Assembly (NCBI RefSeq): GCF_021389955.1
Contig: NZ_CP089980.1
Coordinates: forward strand, 805,501 to 869,500
Direction of reading: 5' to 3'
Length of the DNA stretch: 64,000 nucleotides
Source of the DNA: Fulvivirga maritima
Lineage (GTDB): Bacteria > Bacteroidota > Bacteroidia > Cytophagales > Cyclobacteriaceae
Position numbers and translations under genes: made by a program. How positions within the stretch are numbered: the first letter of the stretch is position 1; every line of letters begins with the position of its first letter. The notes beneath the pieces are model-generated. The model was not told the origin of the DNA. It searched no databases and was given only the letters and a program-made list of their open reading frames with translations. Positions 36,440 to 46,332 of the stretch are shown in pieces.

Positions 36440-36856
36440 ATGAAAAAGTGGATAGTTAGATTTTTCCTTTTCTTAAGCTTTTCCCTTATAAGCGAAAACA
36501 CCCTGATGAGCCTGGCTCAGGAGCAGGGACAAGCTAACTATGCCTGCACACGTAAACAACTTCAGCAACCCTCCCCAAAAGATAACTTTAGTGGTAAAAT
36601 CAATACCATACAAAAAGATAAAAGCGGACAGCAACAAGGGGAGCATATCATTGAGATTACTGAAAATGAAGTAGAAGAAAATGAATTGCTTTTCGGGAAA
36701 AAACACCTGGAAATAACACACTACTTTAGCATACTTTTTCATGAGCAGCTGGCTGAATTTTTTGAGTCTAGCAATAGGCAGGTTCCATTTTGGAAGCACT
36801 TCACGTATGATTCTTCATTCAAGTGGTTTCTCCTGCTGAGAGTTATCAGACTCTGA
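36440..36856 (+). CDS. Small exported protein, unknown function
   Basis: 138 aa, start ATG 36440. The signal peptide or membrane anchor MKKWIVRFFLFLSFSLI is followed by a polar, Gln/Lys-rich middle (RKQLQQPSPKDNFSG, QKDKSGQQQG) and a C-terminal aromatic region (ITHYFSILFHEQLAEFF, FWKHFTYDSSFKWFLLLRVIRL). I recognise no family. It lies 174 bp before the RND adaptor gene on the same strand; a functional link is unproven. Confidence 0.5.
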   Translation: MKKWIVRFFLFLSFSLISENTLMSLAQEQGQANYACTRKQLQQPSPKDNFSGKINTIQKDKSGQQQGEHIIEITENEVEENELLFGKKHLEITHYFSILFHEQLAEFFESSNRQVPFWKHFTYDSSFKWFLLLRVIRL

Positions 36857-36919
36857 TATAAATACTGATTAGGCGGCACCCTCTGTCGCTGAAATCCCAA
36901 GAATACAATTTTTCAATTA

Positions 36920-36944
36920 AGGCCTTTTCAAATCCAAAAGGCCT
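36920..36944. other. Inverted repeat upstream of the RND operon
   Basis: AGGCCTTTT (36920-36928) and AAAAGGCCT (36936-36944) form a perfect 9-bp inverted repeat with a 7-nt spacer. It has no T-run on either side, so an operator for the efflux operon is as likely as a weak terminator of the preceding gene. Confidence 0.4.
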
Positions 36945-37030
36945 CGAGGTATCATGTATAATCATGCCTCAAAATCAATTTGCAATACAACCTTATCATT
37001 TAAACAGCAATTTTTAAAAGCGGAATTATT

Positions 37031-38113
37031 ATGAACAAAATTCTTATGCTTATGGGCTTGTGTGCCTTATTGTGTTTCACAAGTTGCCACTCAGAGAAAG
37101 AAAAAACGGAGGAAGAAGTAAAATTTTCTGTGACCAGTCCTATTCGGATGGACACCTCTCTAACTAAAGAGTATGTGTGCCAAATAAAATCAATCCGTCA
37201 TATAGAGCTTAGAGCACAGGAAAAGGGTTATCTGGATGACATTTATGTAGATGAAGGTCAAAATGTAAAAAAAGGGCAACTATTATTTCAGATTATGCCC
37301 AAACTATATGAAGCCGAAAAGCTTAAGGCTAAGGCTGAAGCTAAAGCAGCAGAAATAGAGCTTAGAAATACACAATCATTAGCAGACAGCAACATTGTTT
37401 CTCCTAATGAACTTGCTTTGGCTCAAGCCAAATTTGAACAAGCGAATGCAGAACTGAAATTGGCCGATGTACACTTAGGGTTCACTCAAATAAGAGCTCC
37501 TTTTGATGGTATTATTGACCGTTTCCATGTAAGACCAGGTAGTTTAATTAATGAAGAAGACCTGCTTACCAACCTTTCTGATAACAGTGAAATGTGGGTG
37601 TACTTTAACGTACCAGAGGCAGAATACCTTGATTATAAAACTAAAGTAAAAGGAGACAGCACCATGAATGTGAAGCTCCTTATGGCTAATAATAAGATTT
37701 TTGGCTACCCTGGAGAGGTTAAAACTATTGAAGCTGACTTTAATAACGAAACAGGTAACATCCCTTTCAGAGCTACCTTCCCTAACCCCGATAGACTCCT
37801 GAGACACGGAGAAACAGGTAGTATTTTAATGACTAAAGAACTTAAAAATGCCTTATTAATCCCTCAGAAAGCCACTTTTGAGGTGTTAGAGAAGAAATAT
37901 GTTTTTGTAATTACTGATGAGAATGTAGTGAAGGCAAGACCTATCACTATAAAAGCAGAAATGCCTCACCTATATGCCATACAAGATGGCCTAAAAGAAG
38001 GCGACAAAATACTTTTAGAAGGCCTTCGCCTGGTAGAAGATGGAGACGAAATCGAATATGATTTTGTGAAACCACAAACAGCTATTAATAGCCTGGATCT
38101 CTACGCCGAGTAA
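37031..38113 (+). CDS. RND efflux periplasmic adaptor (membrane fusion protein)
   Basis: AcrA/MexA-type adaptor, 360 aa, lipoprotein by its lipobox (CFTSCHS). It shows the paired lipoyl half-motifs (LRAQEKGYLDDIYVDEGQNVKKGQLLFQI and LGFTQIRAPFDGIIDRFHVRPGSLI) flanking a helical hairpin rich in Ala/Glu, followed by the beta-barrel and membrane-proximal domains. It bridges the inner-membrane pump encoded 28 bp downstream to the outer-membrane channel encoded third. The three genes form a complete tripartite efflux operon. Exported compounds are unknown, and no regulator gene is adjacent. Confidence 0.93.
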   Translation: MNKILMLMGLCALLCFTSCHSEKEKTEEEVKFSVTSPIRMDTSLTKEYVCQIKSIRHIELRAQEKGYLDDIYVDEGQNVKKGQLLFQIMPKLYEAEKLKAKAEAKAAEIELRNTQSLADSNIVSPNELALAQAKFEQANAELKLADVHLGFTQIRAPFDGIIDRFHVRPGSLINEEDLLTNLSDNSEMWVYFNVPEAEYLDYKTKVKGDSTMNVKLLMANNKIFGYPGEVKTIEADFNNETGNIPFRATFPNPDRLLRHGETGSILMTKELKNALLIPQKATFEVLEKKYVFVITDENVVKARPITIKAEMPHLYAIQDGLKEGDKILLEGLRLVEDGDEIEYDFVKPQTAINSLDLYAE

Positions 38114-38141
38114 TCAAGTATTACAATAAAGACACGATTTT

Positions 38142-41100
38142 ATGTTTAAAAAGATAATACACCGGCCGGTATTTGCCATAGTCATATCGGTCATAATAGT
38201 TTTTATAGGTACGCTGGCTATCAATCAGCTGCCTATTTCGCAATATCCACAGATAGCCCCAACCACCGTAAACGTAGCCATAGCCTACCCTGGTGCCAGT
38301 GCTGATGTGCTAGTAAAATCTACCCTGATCACCCTGGAGAATTCCATTAACGGCACACAGGGCATGAGATATATGGCCACCGATGCCACCAGTGCTGGTG
38401 AGGCCACTTTAAGGTTAATTTTTGAACCAGGCACAGACCCTAACCAGGCCGTAATACGGGTAAAAACCCGGGTAGACCGCGTAATGCCACTACTACCTGA
38501 ACTGGTACAGCGAGAAGGTGTGGTTATTACCCCAATACAGCCTAGTATGTTGATGTATGTTAACATCTATGGTAAGGATAAAAGCATGGATGAGAAGTTT
38601 CTCTACAACTATGCTAACGTGCAAATGGTGCCGGAGCTTAACCGAACAAAAGGGGTAGCAAACTCTCAGATACTTGGTAGCCGTAGGTACGCCATGCGGG
38701 TATGGCTTAACCCTGACAGAATGAGGGCTTATAACATTTCTGTAGATGAAGTGATGGAAGCCATGGCAGAGCAAAGTATAGTAGGTAGACCTGGTAGGCT
38801 GGGTCGTAGTTCAGGTATTGAATCTCAGTCATTAGAATATGTGCTGACCTATAAAGGCCGTTTGAGCGACCCTAAAGAATATGAAGATATCATAATAAGA
38901 GCGAATGCTGAGGGTGAAAGTATACACCTGAGAGATGTAGCTAAAGTAGAGCTAGGAAGTGAGTTTTTTGATATTTATTCTAACCTTGACGGACACCCTT
39001 CGGCATCTATTGTATTAAAGCAAAACTACGGTAGTAACGCCAGCGAAGTAATCTCCTCAGTGAAAGAAAAGCTGAAAGAAATGGAGAAGAACTTCCCTCC
39101 AGGACTTGAGTATAAAATCACTTATGACGTATCTAAATTCCTGGATGCTTCCATAGAACAAGTAATTCATACCTTACGAGATGCCTTCATTCTTGTAGCC
39201 ATCGTAGTGTTTATATTCCTAGGCGACTGGAGATCTACCCTGATCCCGATTCTGGCAGTGCCGGTATCATTAGTAGGAGCCTTTTTCGTAATACAGTTTT
39301 TCGGGCTTTCCATTAACCTGGTTACGCTTTTTGCTCTGGTACTCGCTATTGGTATAGTGGTAGATGATGCCATTGTGGTAGTAGAAGCGGTACACGCCAA
39401 AATGGAAGAAAAGCATCTCAATCCGTATAAAGCGGTAAAAGAGGTAATGGGAGAAATCAGTGGTGCTATCATAGCTATTACTGCAGTAATGGTATCTGTG
39501 TTCTTACCTATATCATTTATGTCTGGCCCAGTAGGTACATTCTACCGTCAGTTCTCTATCACTATGGCCAGTTCTATAGTTATCTCAGCACTCATAGCTT
39601 TAACGCTTACGCCGGTACTTTGTGCCATGCTATTGAAAAACAATCATGGTAAAGAAAGGAAGAGAAATATCCTTAACCGCGGGCTGGATAGCTTTAACAG
39701 AGGCTTTGAGAAGCTTACAGGTAGGTATGCGAATTTATTGAAGAAGATTGTTAACCGAAAAGCCGTAACCTGGGGAGTACTTTTATTATTCTGTGCGGGT
39801 ATATTCTTTGTTAACAAAATATTACCTGGCGGATTTATTCCTAGTGAAGACCAGGGAACTATCTATGCCATTATACAAACACCTCCGGGAGCTACACTAG
39901 AAAGAACCAATGAGGTTTCTCGAAACTTACAGAAGATATGTGAAGAAATAGACGGAGTAGAATCTGTAACCTCACTAGCTGGTTATGAGATCATGACTGA
40001 AGGACGTGGTTCTAACGCAGGTACTTGTCTTATCAACTTAAAAGGTTGGTCAGAAAGAGAGCATTCTGTTACCGAGATCATGGAAGAGCTGGAAGAAAAA
40101 TCAAAAGGACTAGGCGCTGTCATAGAATTTTTCGAACCACCAGCTATTCCTGGTTTCGGCTCTTCAGGTGGTTTTTCTATGCGTTTGCTAGACAAAACAA
40201 CTGACACTGATTATCAGGATTTCGATAAAATCAATAAAGACTTCATCGCTAATCTTAAAAAGAGAAAAGAGCTTACCGGTGTATTCACCTTCTTCGCGGC
40301 TAACTATCCTCAGTATGAATTAGAGATAGACAACAAAGCAGCCATGCAAAAAGGCGTTTCTATAGGCGATGCTATGGAGAACCTTGACATTCTGATAGGT
40401 AGTACCTACGAGCAGGGTTTCATTAAATTCGGCCGATTCTTTAAGGTATACGTACAGTCAGATCCTAAATTCAGAAGACTGCCTTCTGATGTTTTGAACC
40501 TGTTCATTAAAAACGATCATGGTGAAATGGTACCTTACTCTGCCTTCATGAAATTGAAGAAAAGCCAGGGACCGAATGAAATCACTCGTTATAACATGTA
40601 CAATTCTGCCTCCATCAGAGGGCTTCCTGCAAAAGGTTATACTACTGCTGATGCCATAGAGGCTATCAAAGAAGTAGCTGCTAACACCTTGCCTAGAGGT
40701 TATGACATAGCCTGGGAAGGGTTGTCTTATGACGAAGCACAGAGAGGAAATGAGTCATTATACATATTCATAATCGTATCTGTATTTGTGTACCTGGTTC
40801 TGGCTGCTCAGTATGAAAGTTTCATATTACCACTGGCCGTACTATTGTCTCTGCCTATGGGTATTTTCGGTTCATTCCTATTACTCAAAGCTATGGGGCT
40901 GGCCAATGACATTTACGCCCAGGTAGGTCTGATCATGCTGGTAGGATTATTAGGTAAAAACGCCGTGCTTATTGTAGAGTTCGCGGTACAGAAATACAGA
41001 GAAGGCTTCTCCATACCCGATGCTGCCATTGAAGGTGCCAGGGTACGTTTCAGACCTATCCTCATGACATCATTTGCCTTTATCGCAGGACTTATTCCTT

Positions 41101-41303
41101 TGATATTAGCTCACGGAGCAGGAGCCATTGGTAACCACACTATCGGTTCATCAGCCCTGGGAGGTATGCTTTTCGGAACCATATTCGGGGTAATAATAAT
41201 ACCCGGCCTATATGTAATATTCGGAAAAATAGCCTCTGGTCGTAAGCTGATAAAAGATGAAGATGATAATCCATTAACAGAAGACTATGTACACCATAAA
41301 TAA
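38142..41303 (+). CDS. RND multidrug efflux permease (AcrB/HAE1 type)
   Basis: Inner-membrane proton-driven pump, 1053 aa, the standard length for the HAE1 subfamily. The start MFKKIIHRPVFAIVISVIIVF is the first membrane helix. Two large periplasmic loops and 12 membrane segments are expected. TM4 holds the proton-relay pair in ALVLAIGIVVDDAIVVVEAV. Other signatures are YPQIAPTTVNVAIAYPGASADV and GVPAKGYT-like GLPAKGYTTADA near the docking region. The gene follows the adaptor by 28 bp and overlaps the outer-membrane factor by 17 bp. Substrates are likely hydrophobic toxic compounds. Confidence 0.95.
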   Translation: MFKKIIHRPVFAIVISVIIVFIGTLAINQLPISQYPQIAPTTVNVAIAYPGASADVLVKSTLITLENSINGTQGMRYMATDATSAGEATLRLIFEPGTDPNQAVIRVKTRVDRVMPLLPELVQREGVVITPIQPSMLMYVNIYGKDKSMDEKFLYNYANVQMVPELNRTKGVANSQILGSRRYAMRVWLNPDRMRAYNISVDEVMEAMAEQSIVGRPGRLGRSSGIESQSLEYVLTYKGRLSDPKEYEDIIIRANAEGESIHLRDVAKVELGSEFFDIYSNLDGHPSASIVLKQNYGSNASEVISSVKEKLKEMEKNFPPGLEYKITYDVSKFLDASIEQVIHTLRDAFILVAIVVFIFLGDWRSTLIPILAVPVSLVGAFFVIQFFGLSINLVTLFALVLAIGIVVDDAIVVVEAVHAKMEEKHLNPYKAVKEVMGEISGAIIAITAVMVSVFLPISFMSGPVGTFYRQFSITMASSIVISALIALTLTPVLCAMLLKNNHGKERKRNILNRGLDSFNRGFEKLTGRYANLLKKIVNRKAVTWGVLLLFCAGIFFVNKILPGGFIPSEDQGTIYAIIQTPPGATLERTNEVSRNLQKICEEIDGVESVTSLAGYEIMTEGRGSNAGTCLINLKGWSEREHSVTEIMEELEEKSKGLGAVIEFFEPPAIPGFGSSGGFSMRLLDKTTDTDYQDFDKINKDFIANLKKRKELTGVFTFFAANYPQYELEIDNKAAMQKGVSIGDAMENLDILIGSTYEQGFIKFGRFFKVYVQSDPKFRRLPSDVLNLFIKNDHGEMVPYSAFMKLKKSQGPNEITRYNMYNSASIRGLPAKGYTTADAIEAIKEVAANTLPRGYDIAWEGLSYDEAQRGNESLYIFIIVSVFVYLVLAAQYESFILPLAVLLSLPMGIFGSFLLLKAMGLANDIYAQVGLIMLVGLLGKNAVLIVEFAVQKYREGFSIPDAAIEGARVRFRPILMTSFAFIAGLIPLILAHGAGAIGNHTIGSSALGGMLFGTIFGVIIIPGLYVIFGKIASGRKLIKDEDDNPLTEDYVHHK

Positions 41304-42735
41304 GAAAAGAATATATAAATACATAGGAGTTACGTGCATAGCACTTTCGTTTGCGGCATGTAAAACTCCCACGGCAATAGAGAAAACGGCCAATATGGAA
41401 CCCCCTGCGAGTTATAATGACTCGCAAGATTCTACTAACGTGGCCTCCATAGAATGGGAAGAATACTTCTCTGATCCTTACTTAAAAGCACTTATTGACT
41501 CGGCTTTAAGTAATAATCAGGAGCTCAACATCACTTTACAGGAAATTAATATTGCTAAAAATGAAGTGAGAGCCAGAAAAGGAGAATACTTACCCTTTTT
41601 AGGCGTAAGAGCAGGAGCTGAACTAGAAAAAGTAGGTAGATACACCAGCCAAGGAGCTAATGATGCTACTACTGACATAAAACCAGGAGTAGAAACACCT
41701 GACCCTCTAGGAGATTTAGCCATAGAGGCTGTGGCTAACTGGGAGGTCGACATCTGGAAGAAGCTTCGCAATGCCAAGAAATCTGCACTTATGCGCTACT
41801 TATCTAGCATAGAAGGTAAAAACTTTATGGTGACTAACCTTATTGCAGAAATAGCCAACTCTTACTATGAACTGCTGGCGCTAGATAATCAGTTAGCCAT
41901 AGTACAGAGGAATATTAATATCCAGAGCAATGCACTGGGCATAGTAAAAATGCAAAAAAAGGCAGGTAGAGCTACCGAGCTGGCCGTAAGAAAGTTTGAA
42001 GCAGAAGTATTTCATACCAGAAGCCTTCAGTATGATATTCAGCAAAAAATAGTAGAAGCTGAAAACAAGATCAACTTCCTGGTAGGCCGCTACCCGCAGC
42101 ATGTAGAGCGTGATTATGAAGTGTTTAGTAATGATGATTTCATAAGAGAAAACATTGCCGCTGGTTTACCTGCTCAGCTATTAGCCAACAGGCCGGATAT
42201 CAGAGAAGCGGAAAAAGAGCTTGCAGCTTCTAAGCTAGATGTAAAAGTGGCTAAAGCCAGATTTTATCCTTCCTTAGGCATCAGCGCTGGCGTGGGATAT
42301 AATGCCTTCAATGCTAAGTATTTACTTACCACACCTGAGTCTTTAATATACTCTGTAGCTGGTGATCTTATGGCTCCTTTGATTAACAGAAATGAGATCA
42401 AAGCCACTTATAACAGTGCTAATGCCAAACAAGTACAGGCAGTATATAACTATGAGCAAACTATTTTAAATGCCTATATAGAAGTAGCTAATCAAATGGC
42501 GAAAATTGACAACTTGGCAAAAAGTTACGATCTAAAATCTAAGGAAGTAGATGCGCTTACCAGCTCTATTACCATCTCTAACAACCTGTTTAAATCGGCT
42601 CGTGCTGATTATATGGAGGTTTTAATGACACAAAGAGATGCGTTAGAATCAAAATTTGAATTGGTAGAAACCAAAATGCAGCAAAAGAATGCGGTAGTTA
42701 ATATCTACCGTGCGTTAGGCGGCGGATGGAAATGA
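41287..42735 (+). CDS. Outer-membrane efflux channel lipoprotein (OprM/NodT type)
   Basis: TolC-family channel, 482 aa, lipoprotein (lipobox FAACKTP). Two repeats of the outer-membrane efflux protein domain are seen, including LKALIDSALSNNQELNITLQEINIAKNEV and LPAQLLANRPDIREAEKELAASKLDVKVAKARFYPSLGI, the latter a hallmark of the NodT lipoprotein group. The gene overlaps the end of the pump gene by 17 bp and is followed by a terminator, closing the three-gene operon. Confidence 0.94.
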   Translation: MYTINKKRIYKYIGVTCIALSFAACKTPTAIEKTANMEPPASYNDSQDSTNVASIEWEEYFSDPYLKALIDSALSNNQELNITLQEINIAKNEVRARKGEYLPFLGVRAGAELEKVGRYTSQGANDATTDIKPGVETPDPLGDLAIEAVANWEVDIWKKLRNAKKSALMRYLSSIEGKNFMVTNLIAEIANSYYELLALDNQLAIVQRNINIQSNALGIVKMQKKAGRATELAVRKFEAEVFHTRSLQYDIQQKIVEAENKINFLVGRYPQHVERDYEVFSNDDFIRENIAAGLPAQLLANRPDIREAEKELAASKLDVKVAKARFYPSLGISAGVGYNAFNAKYLLTTPESLIYSVAGDLMAPLINRNEIKATYNSANAKQVQAVYNYEQTILNAYIEVANQMAKIDNLAKSYDLKSKEVDALTSSITISNNLFKSARADYMEVLMTQRDALESKFELVETKMQQKNAVVNIYRALGGGWK

Positions 42736-42777
42736 TTTAGTGCCCCGATAATCAAAAGCTGTCCCGCTTTAGTTGGA

Positions 42778-42816
42778 AGCCCTCGGAGTTCTTAGGAACT
42801 TTGAGGGCTTTTTTTG
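42778..42816 (+). terminator. Rho-independent terminator of the RND operon
   Basis: Stem AGCCCTCGGAGTTC / GAACTTTGAGGGCT with loop TTAG and a T-run, 42 bp after the channel gene. Confidence 0.88.
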
Positions 42817-42993
42817 TTTTACGCTCATAACTGAAGTATACTTCCCAAAACATGTTCGATTCTGACCAAAAGTGTTTGCAATCGAGCACCTCTAATTTCA
42901 CAATCCAATAAAAATAAATCCACATATAACTGATTATCAATCAGTTAAATTAATGACATATGTATTGACTAAGTATTTTGAAATTCCGCCACT

Positions 42994-45423
42994 ATGCTAA
43001 AAAACTACTTCAAGATTGCACTTAGAAACATGGTAAGAAATAAGCTTTTTACCACCATTAACATTTTAGGTCTATCAGTCAGTATAGCCTGTTGCCTACT
43101 TCTATTCCTTTATGTTTCTGAACAGTTAGGTTATGACCAACAGCATGGTGAAAACGTATATCGTATTACCTCTGAAATAACCCAAACAGGAGGTAATAAG
43201 CTACAATTAGCTACCAGCTCTGTGCCTGTAGCCCCAGCAATTCAGCAAGAAATACCTGAAATAGAAGTAGCCTCAAGAGTAATTAACACCGAATCATTCG
43301 GCAAAGACATCATTTATGTAGGCACTGATTCTTATTACATTAAAGGAGGGGCAGCAGCAGACTCATCTATTTTTAAAGTATTACACTATGATATTATTGC
43401 CGGCAATTCTGATATGCCACTGCCTCATGGAAATGCCGTAGTGCTAGAAAAGGAATGGTCTAATAAACTTTTTGGTGAAAATAATGCTATTGGTAAATCT
43501 GTGAAGATCAGCACTGGCATGGGAGTTTCAGAGTTTGAAGTGACCGGAGTATATGACAAAAGCAGCTTTAATACACACCTATCCCCCTCCTTCATCATAT
43601 CGCTATCTAACACTGATTGGAAAAACTTCATCACCTACCTCTCTCCTCAGTGGGTCACTAATAACCTCACCTCAACCTATATTAAACTACAACCAGGTGC
43701 TTCTACTATGCCTGTAGAAGAAAAAATAGATCAAATATTTAGAAGAAATGGAGCTGAAGACATGAAGGCGTATGGAATAGCAAAAGAAATGGCCTTACAG
43801 CCCGTAAAAGATATTCATACCAGTGACCTCACTTTTAATAGCGGTGAAGAAACAGGCATAAGCCTCACTTTCATTAATGTTTTAATAGGTATAGGCATCC
43901 TCATTCTGGTGCTGGCCTGTATTAATTACATCAACCTTTCTACTGCTCAAGCCAGTAAACGTGCCCTTGAAGTAGGCGTAAGAAAAGTAATGGGGATATC
44001 AACCAAAGGCCTAATTTCACAATTTTTAGGTGAATCGTTTATGGTGGTTTTGGTCTCTTTAATAGTTAGCTTTTGCCTGGCCAGCTTAACCCTGCCTGTC
44101 TTTAATCAGCTGGTAGATCAGCCTATTACGCTCAACGCTAAAAACATGCCACTGATAATAGAATACATGGCTATATTTCTTTTTATTACAGCATTTTTAG
44201 CTGGTATTTATCCGGCCATCTACCTGTCTTCTTTTAAGGCAACATCCGTATTGAAAGGCAAAAACAAAGATAAAGGCGGGGCAGCGCTGCTTCGAAAAAT
44301 ATTGGTTGTCGGTCAATTTGTGATATCTATAGCTCTCATCAGTGCCATATTAGTCATATCAGATCAGGTTGCGTTTATAAAGAATAAAGATTTAGGATTT
44401 CAGCCTACCTCTAAAGTGGTTATTCCACTAGCAAACGACCTCAATAAGGAAGCTCCCGTGCTTAAAGAACAATTCAAAAAACTGGCTCAAGTCTCAGAAG
44501 TAGGCGGCGGAGATAACATACCCGGAGAGTTCATTTTCAGTGATCTGTTTTTGCACAAAAGCGGTGAAACCATGGACGAGGCGATTCATATATACCAAAA
44601 CGAAGTAGATGATGACTACATTAAAGCTTTGCACATGAAATTAATAGCTGGAAGGCATTTTAGAGAAAACATAAAAGATGATTCGCTTACTACCCGTATC
44701 ATACTCAACCGAGAAGCAGTGAACCAGTTTGGTTTCACCCCTGAGGAAGTGATAGATCAGGATTTATACAGCAAATGGAACAACATAGAGTACACTTATC
44801 ATGTAGTAGGTGTGGTAGATGATATTAATCAAAATTCTCTTCATGAAACCATAAAGCCTACCATGCTAGTATACCGAAATGGTGAAGTGGCACAGCTTAT
44901 TGTAAAAACAGATGTAAATAACTACTCAGAGACCATGGCCAGCTTGCAGGCTATCTGGAAAACGGTAATCCCAGACAGCCCTTTTGAAGCCTTTACCTTA
45001 AACGACCACCTGATAAAACAGTATCAAAGTGATTTTAAGACTTTCAATCTGATTAAATATTTTGCCTTTATTTCAATATTTATCAGCTGCATGGGGCTTT
45101 ATGCACTCTCTGTGTTTATTGCCGAACGCAGATTCAAAGAAATAGGAGTAAGAAAAGTACTAGGTGCCGACATAAAAGACATTTTACTGCTAGTATCTAA
45201 AGACCTTTCACTACTAGTTGTTATCGCTTTTGTTCTCTCCGTGCCCATTTCTATTTATGCTATGAATATCTGGTTATCAGGATTTGCCTATAAAGTAGAA
45301 CAGCACCCTATTACCTATTTCATAGCAGGCTGCGCCACAGTATGTATTGCTTGGCTTACCATCGGGTATCAATCAATAAAAGCTGCCAGAACTAATCCTG
45401 TAGATGTACTTGTGGATGAGTAG
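42994..45423 (+). CDS. FtsX/MacB-type ABC transporter permease
   Basis: Membrane protein of 809 aa typical of large Bacteroidota permeases with two FtsX domains. The N-terminus LKNYFKIALRNMVRNKLFTTINILGLSVSIACCLLLFLYV is the standard start, followed by a MacB-type periplasmic domain. Two blocks of membrane helices occur (ISLTFINVLIGIGILILVLACINYINLSTA with the AxxRALEVGVRKVMG motif; and YFAFISIFISCMGLYALSVFIAERRFKEIGVRKVLGA). No ATP-binding subunit gene is adjacent. Export of a peptide, lipid or antibiotic, or mechanotransmission, is possible. The gene stands alone on the plus strand. Confidence 0.9.
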   Translation: MLKNYFKIALRNMVRNKLFTTINILGLSVSIACCLLLFLYVSEQLGYDQQHGENVYRITSEITQTGGNKLQLATSSVPVAPAIQQEIPEIEVASRVINTESFGKDIIYVGTDSYYIKGGAAADSSIFKVLHYDIIAGNSDMPLPHGNAVVLEKEWSNKLFGENNAIGKSVKISTGMGVSEFEVTGVYDKSSFNTHLSPSFIISLSNTDWKNFITYLSPQWVTNNLTSTYIKLQPGASTMPVEEKIDQIFRRNGAEDMKAYGIAKEMALQPVKDIHTSDLTFNSGEETGISLTFINVLIGIGILILVLACINYINLSTAQASKRALEVGVRKVMGISTKGLISQFLGESFMVVLVSLIVSFCLASLTLPVFNQLVDQPITLNAKNMPLIIEYMAIFLFITAFLAGIYPAIYLSSFKATSVLKGKNKDKGGAALLRKILVVGQFVISIALISAILVISDQVAFIKNKDLGFQPTSKVVIPLANDLNKEAPVLKEQFKKLAQVSEVGGGDNIPGEFIFSDLFLHKSGETMDEAIHIYQNEVDDDYIKALHMKLIAGRHFRENIKDDSLTTRIILNREAVNQFGFTPEEVIDQDLYSKWNNIEYTYHVVGVVDDINQNSLHETIKPTMLVYRNGEVAQLIVKTDVNNYSETMASLQAIWKTVIPDSPFEAFTLNDHLIKQYQSDFKTFNLIKYFAFISIFISCMGLYALSVFIAERRFKEIGVRKVLGADIKDILLLVSKDLSLLVVIAFVLSVPISIYAMNIWLSGFAYKVEQHPITYFIAGCATVCIAWLTIGYQSIKAARTNPVDVLVDE

Positions 45424-45541
45424 GGGTTTATGGTTGAGTAAATGAAATATGGAAATCGTATTGAAAGTTTTTAAAAGGTCCCTTTATATTTAGCCAAACT
45501 GAGTCATTCATAGCCAACTTAGCTCATGGCAATAGTTTCTT

Positions 45542-45850
45542 TCATTCAAGGAATCCGATTGTAAATAAAACAATATCCATAATTATCATCCAAACAAAGA
45601 AGATAAATGTCCAAAATTTAAGAACAATTGCATTCCAGAAGTAGGTCAGAATATCATCATTAGGGTCCTTTCGAAATTCATCCCGAAGCTTGACTGGTTT
45701 GAAAAAATAAAATATTCCCACAAATGTGGATAGAGAACCTACCACCACTAACAACTGAAGATATTTAGAAACGGTAAGCCCCAATATATATCCTACTGTA
45801 AAAATCAAGATACCATAACCAATCAATCTATTAATTGTCTTTCTTTCCAT
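45542..45850 (-). CDS. Small membrane protein, unknown function
   Basis: 102 aa with three hydrophobic segments (IGYGILIFTVGYILGL, LLVVVGSLSTFVGIFYFF and the C-terminal WTFIFFVWMIIMDIVLFTIGF). A charged stretch KLRDEFRKDPNDD lies between the second and third. No family is recognised. It is isolated on the minus strand, convergent to the permease gene. Confidence 0.6.
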   Translation of the reverse strand: MERKTINRLIGYGILIFTVGYILGLTVSKYLQLLVVVGSLSTFVGIFYFFKPVKLRDEFRKDPNDDILTYFWNAIVLKFWTFIFFVWMIIMDIVLFTIGFLE

Positions 45851-46332
45851 AAAATATTATTAAAATTAGTCTTAGCACACAGACGCAATTATAGAAAGTC
45901 CTTCAAAGAAAATTGTAATTACAGATGTAATTCTTAAAACGCTGTTAATTTTTTCTTATTCAATTTTTGATAAGATCGGAGCAGCCAATACAACTTGAAA
46001 CTCACTGGTAATCAGATTTTATTAAATGAAATCTTTATCGATCCATAAGCTCGTGAATATAATAAGTAAGAGACTCACCTTCAAACATGTCGACCCGCAA
46101 TCCATTTTATCTAGCCGTTTATAATCAGAAAACATTCTAGTTTTAGTCTTCATACTGTTTCCCAGAATTGATATAAATTGCAAGATCAGATAGCCCCATT
46201 GTTGATCTTCAACTATCTACAATTGTGGAATCTTCAAGGGGATAAATTTGAAATTGTCCATAGAATCCTCTCACACAGAATATCGTCTAAGTCACAAACA
46301 CAATTTCAATATTGTAGATTGCCTGACCTGGC
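45851..46332. other. 482-bp intergenic region without recognised feature
   Basis: AT-rich sequence between two minus-strand genes. No convincing ORF, repeat, RNA or terminator is seen. A short ORF beginning at 46248 is antisense to the end of the LRR gene and is not supported. Confidence 0.4.

Noticed and set aside
36215-36799. Minus-strand ORFs of 65, 78 and 108 aa around the small exported protein
   Set aside because: They overlap each other and the plus-strand gene with a clear signal peptide, and show no family features.
42752-42940. 62-aa minus-strand ORF downstream of the RND operon
   Set aside because: It spans the operon's terminator hairpin and has no features of a protein.
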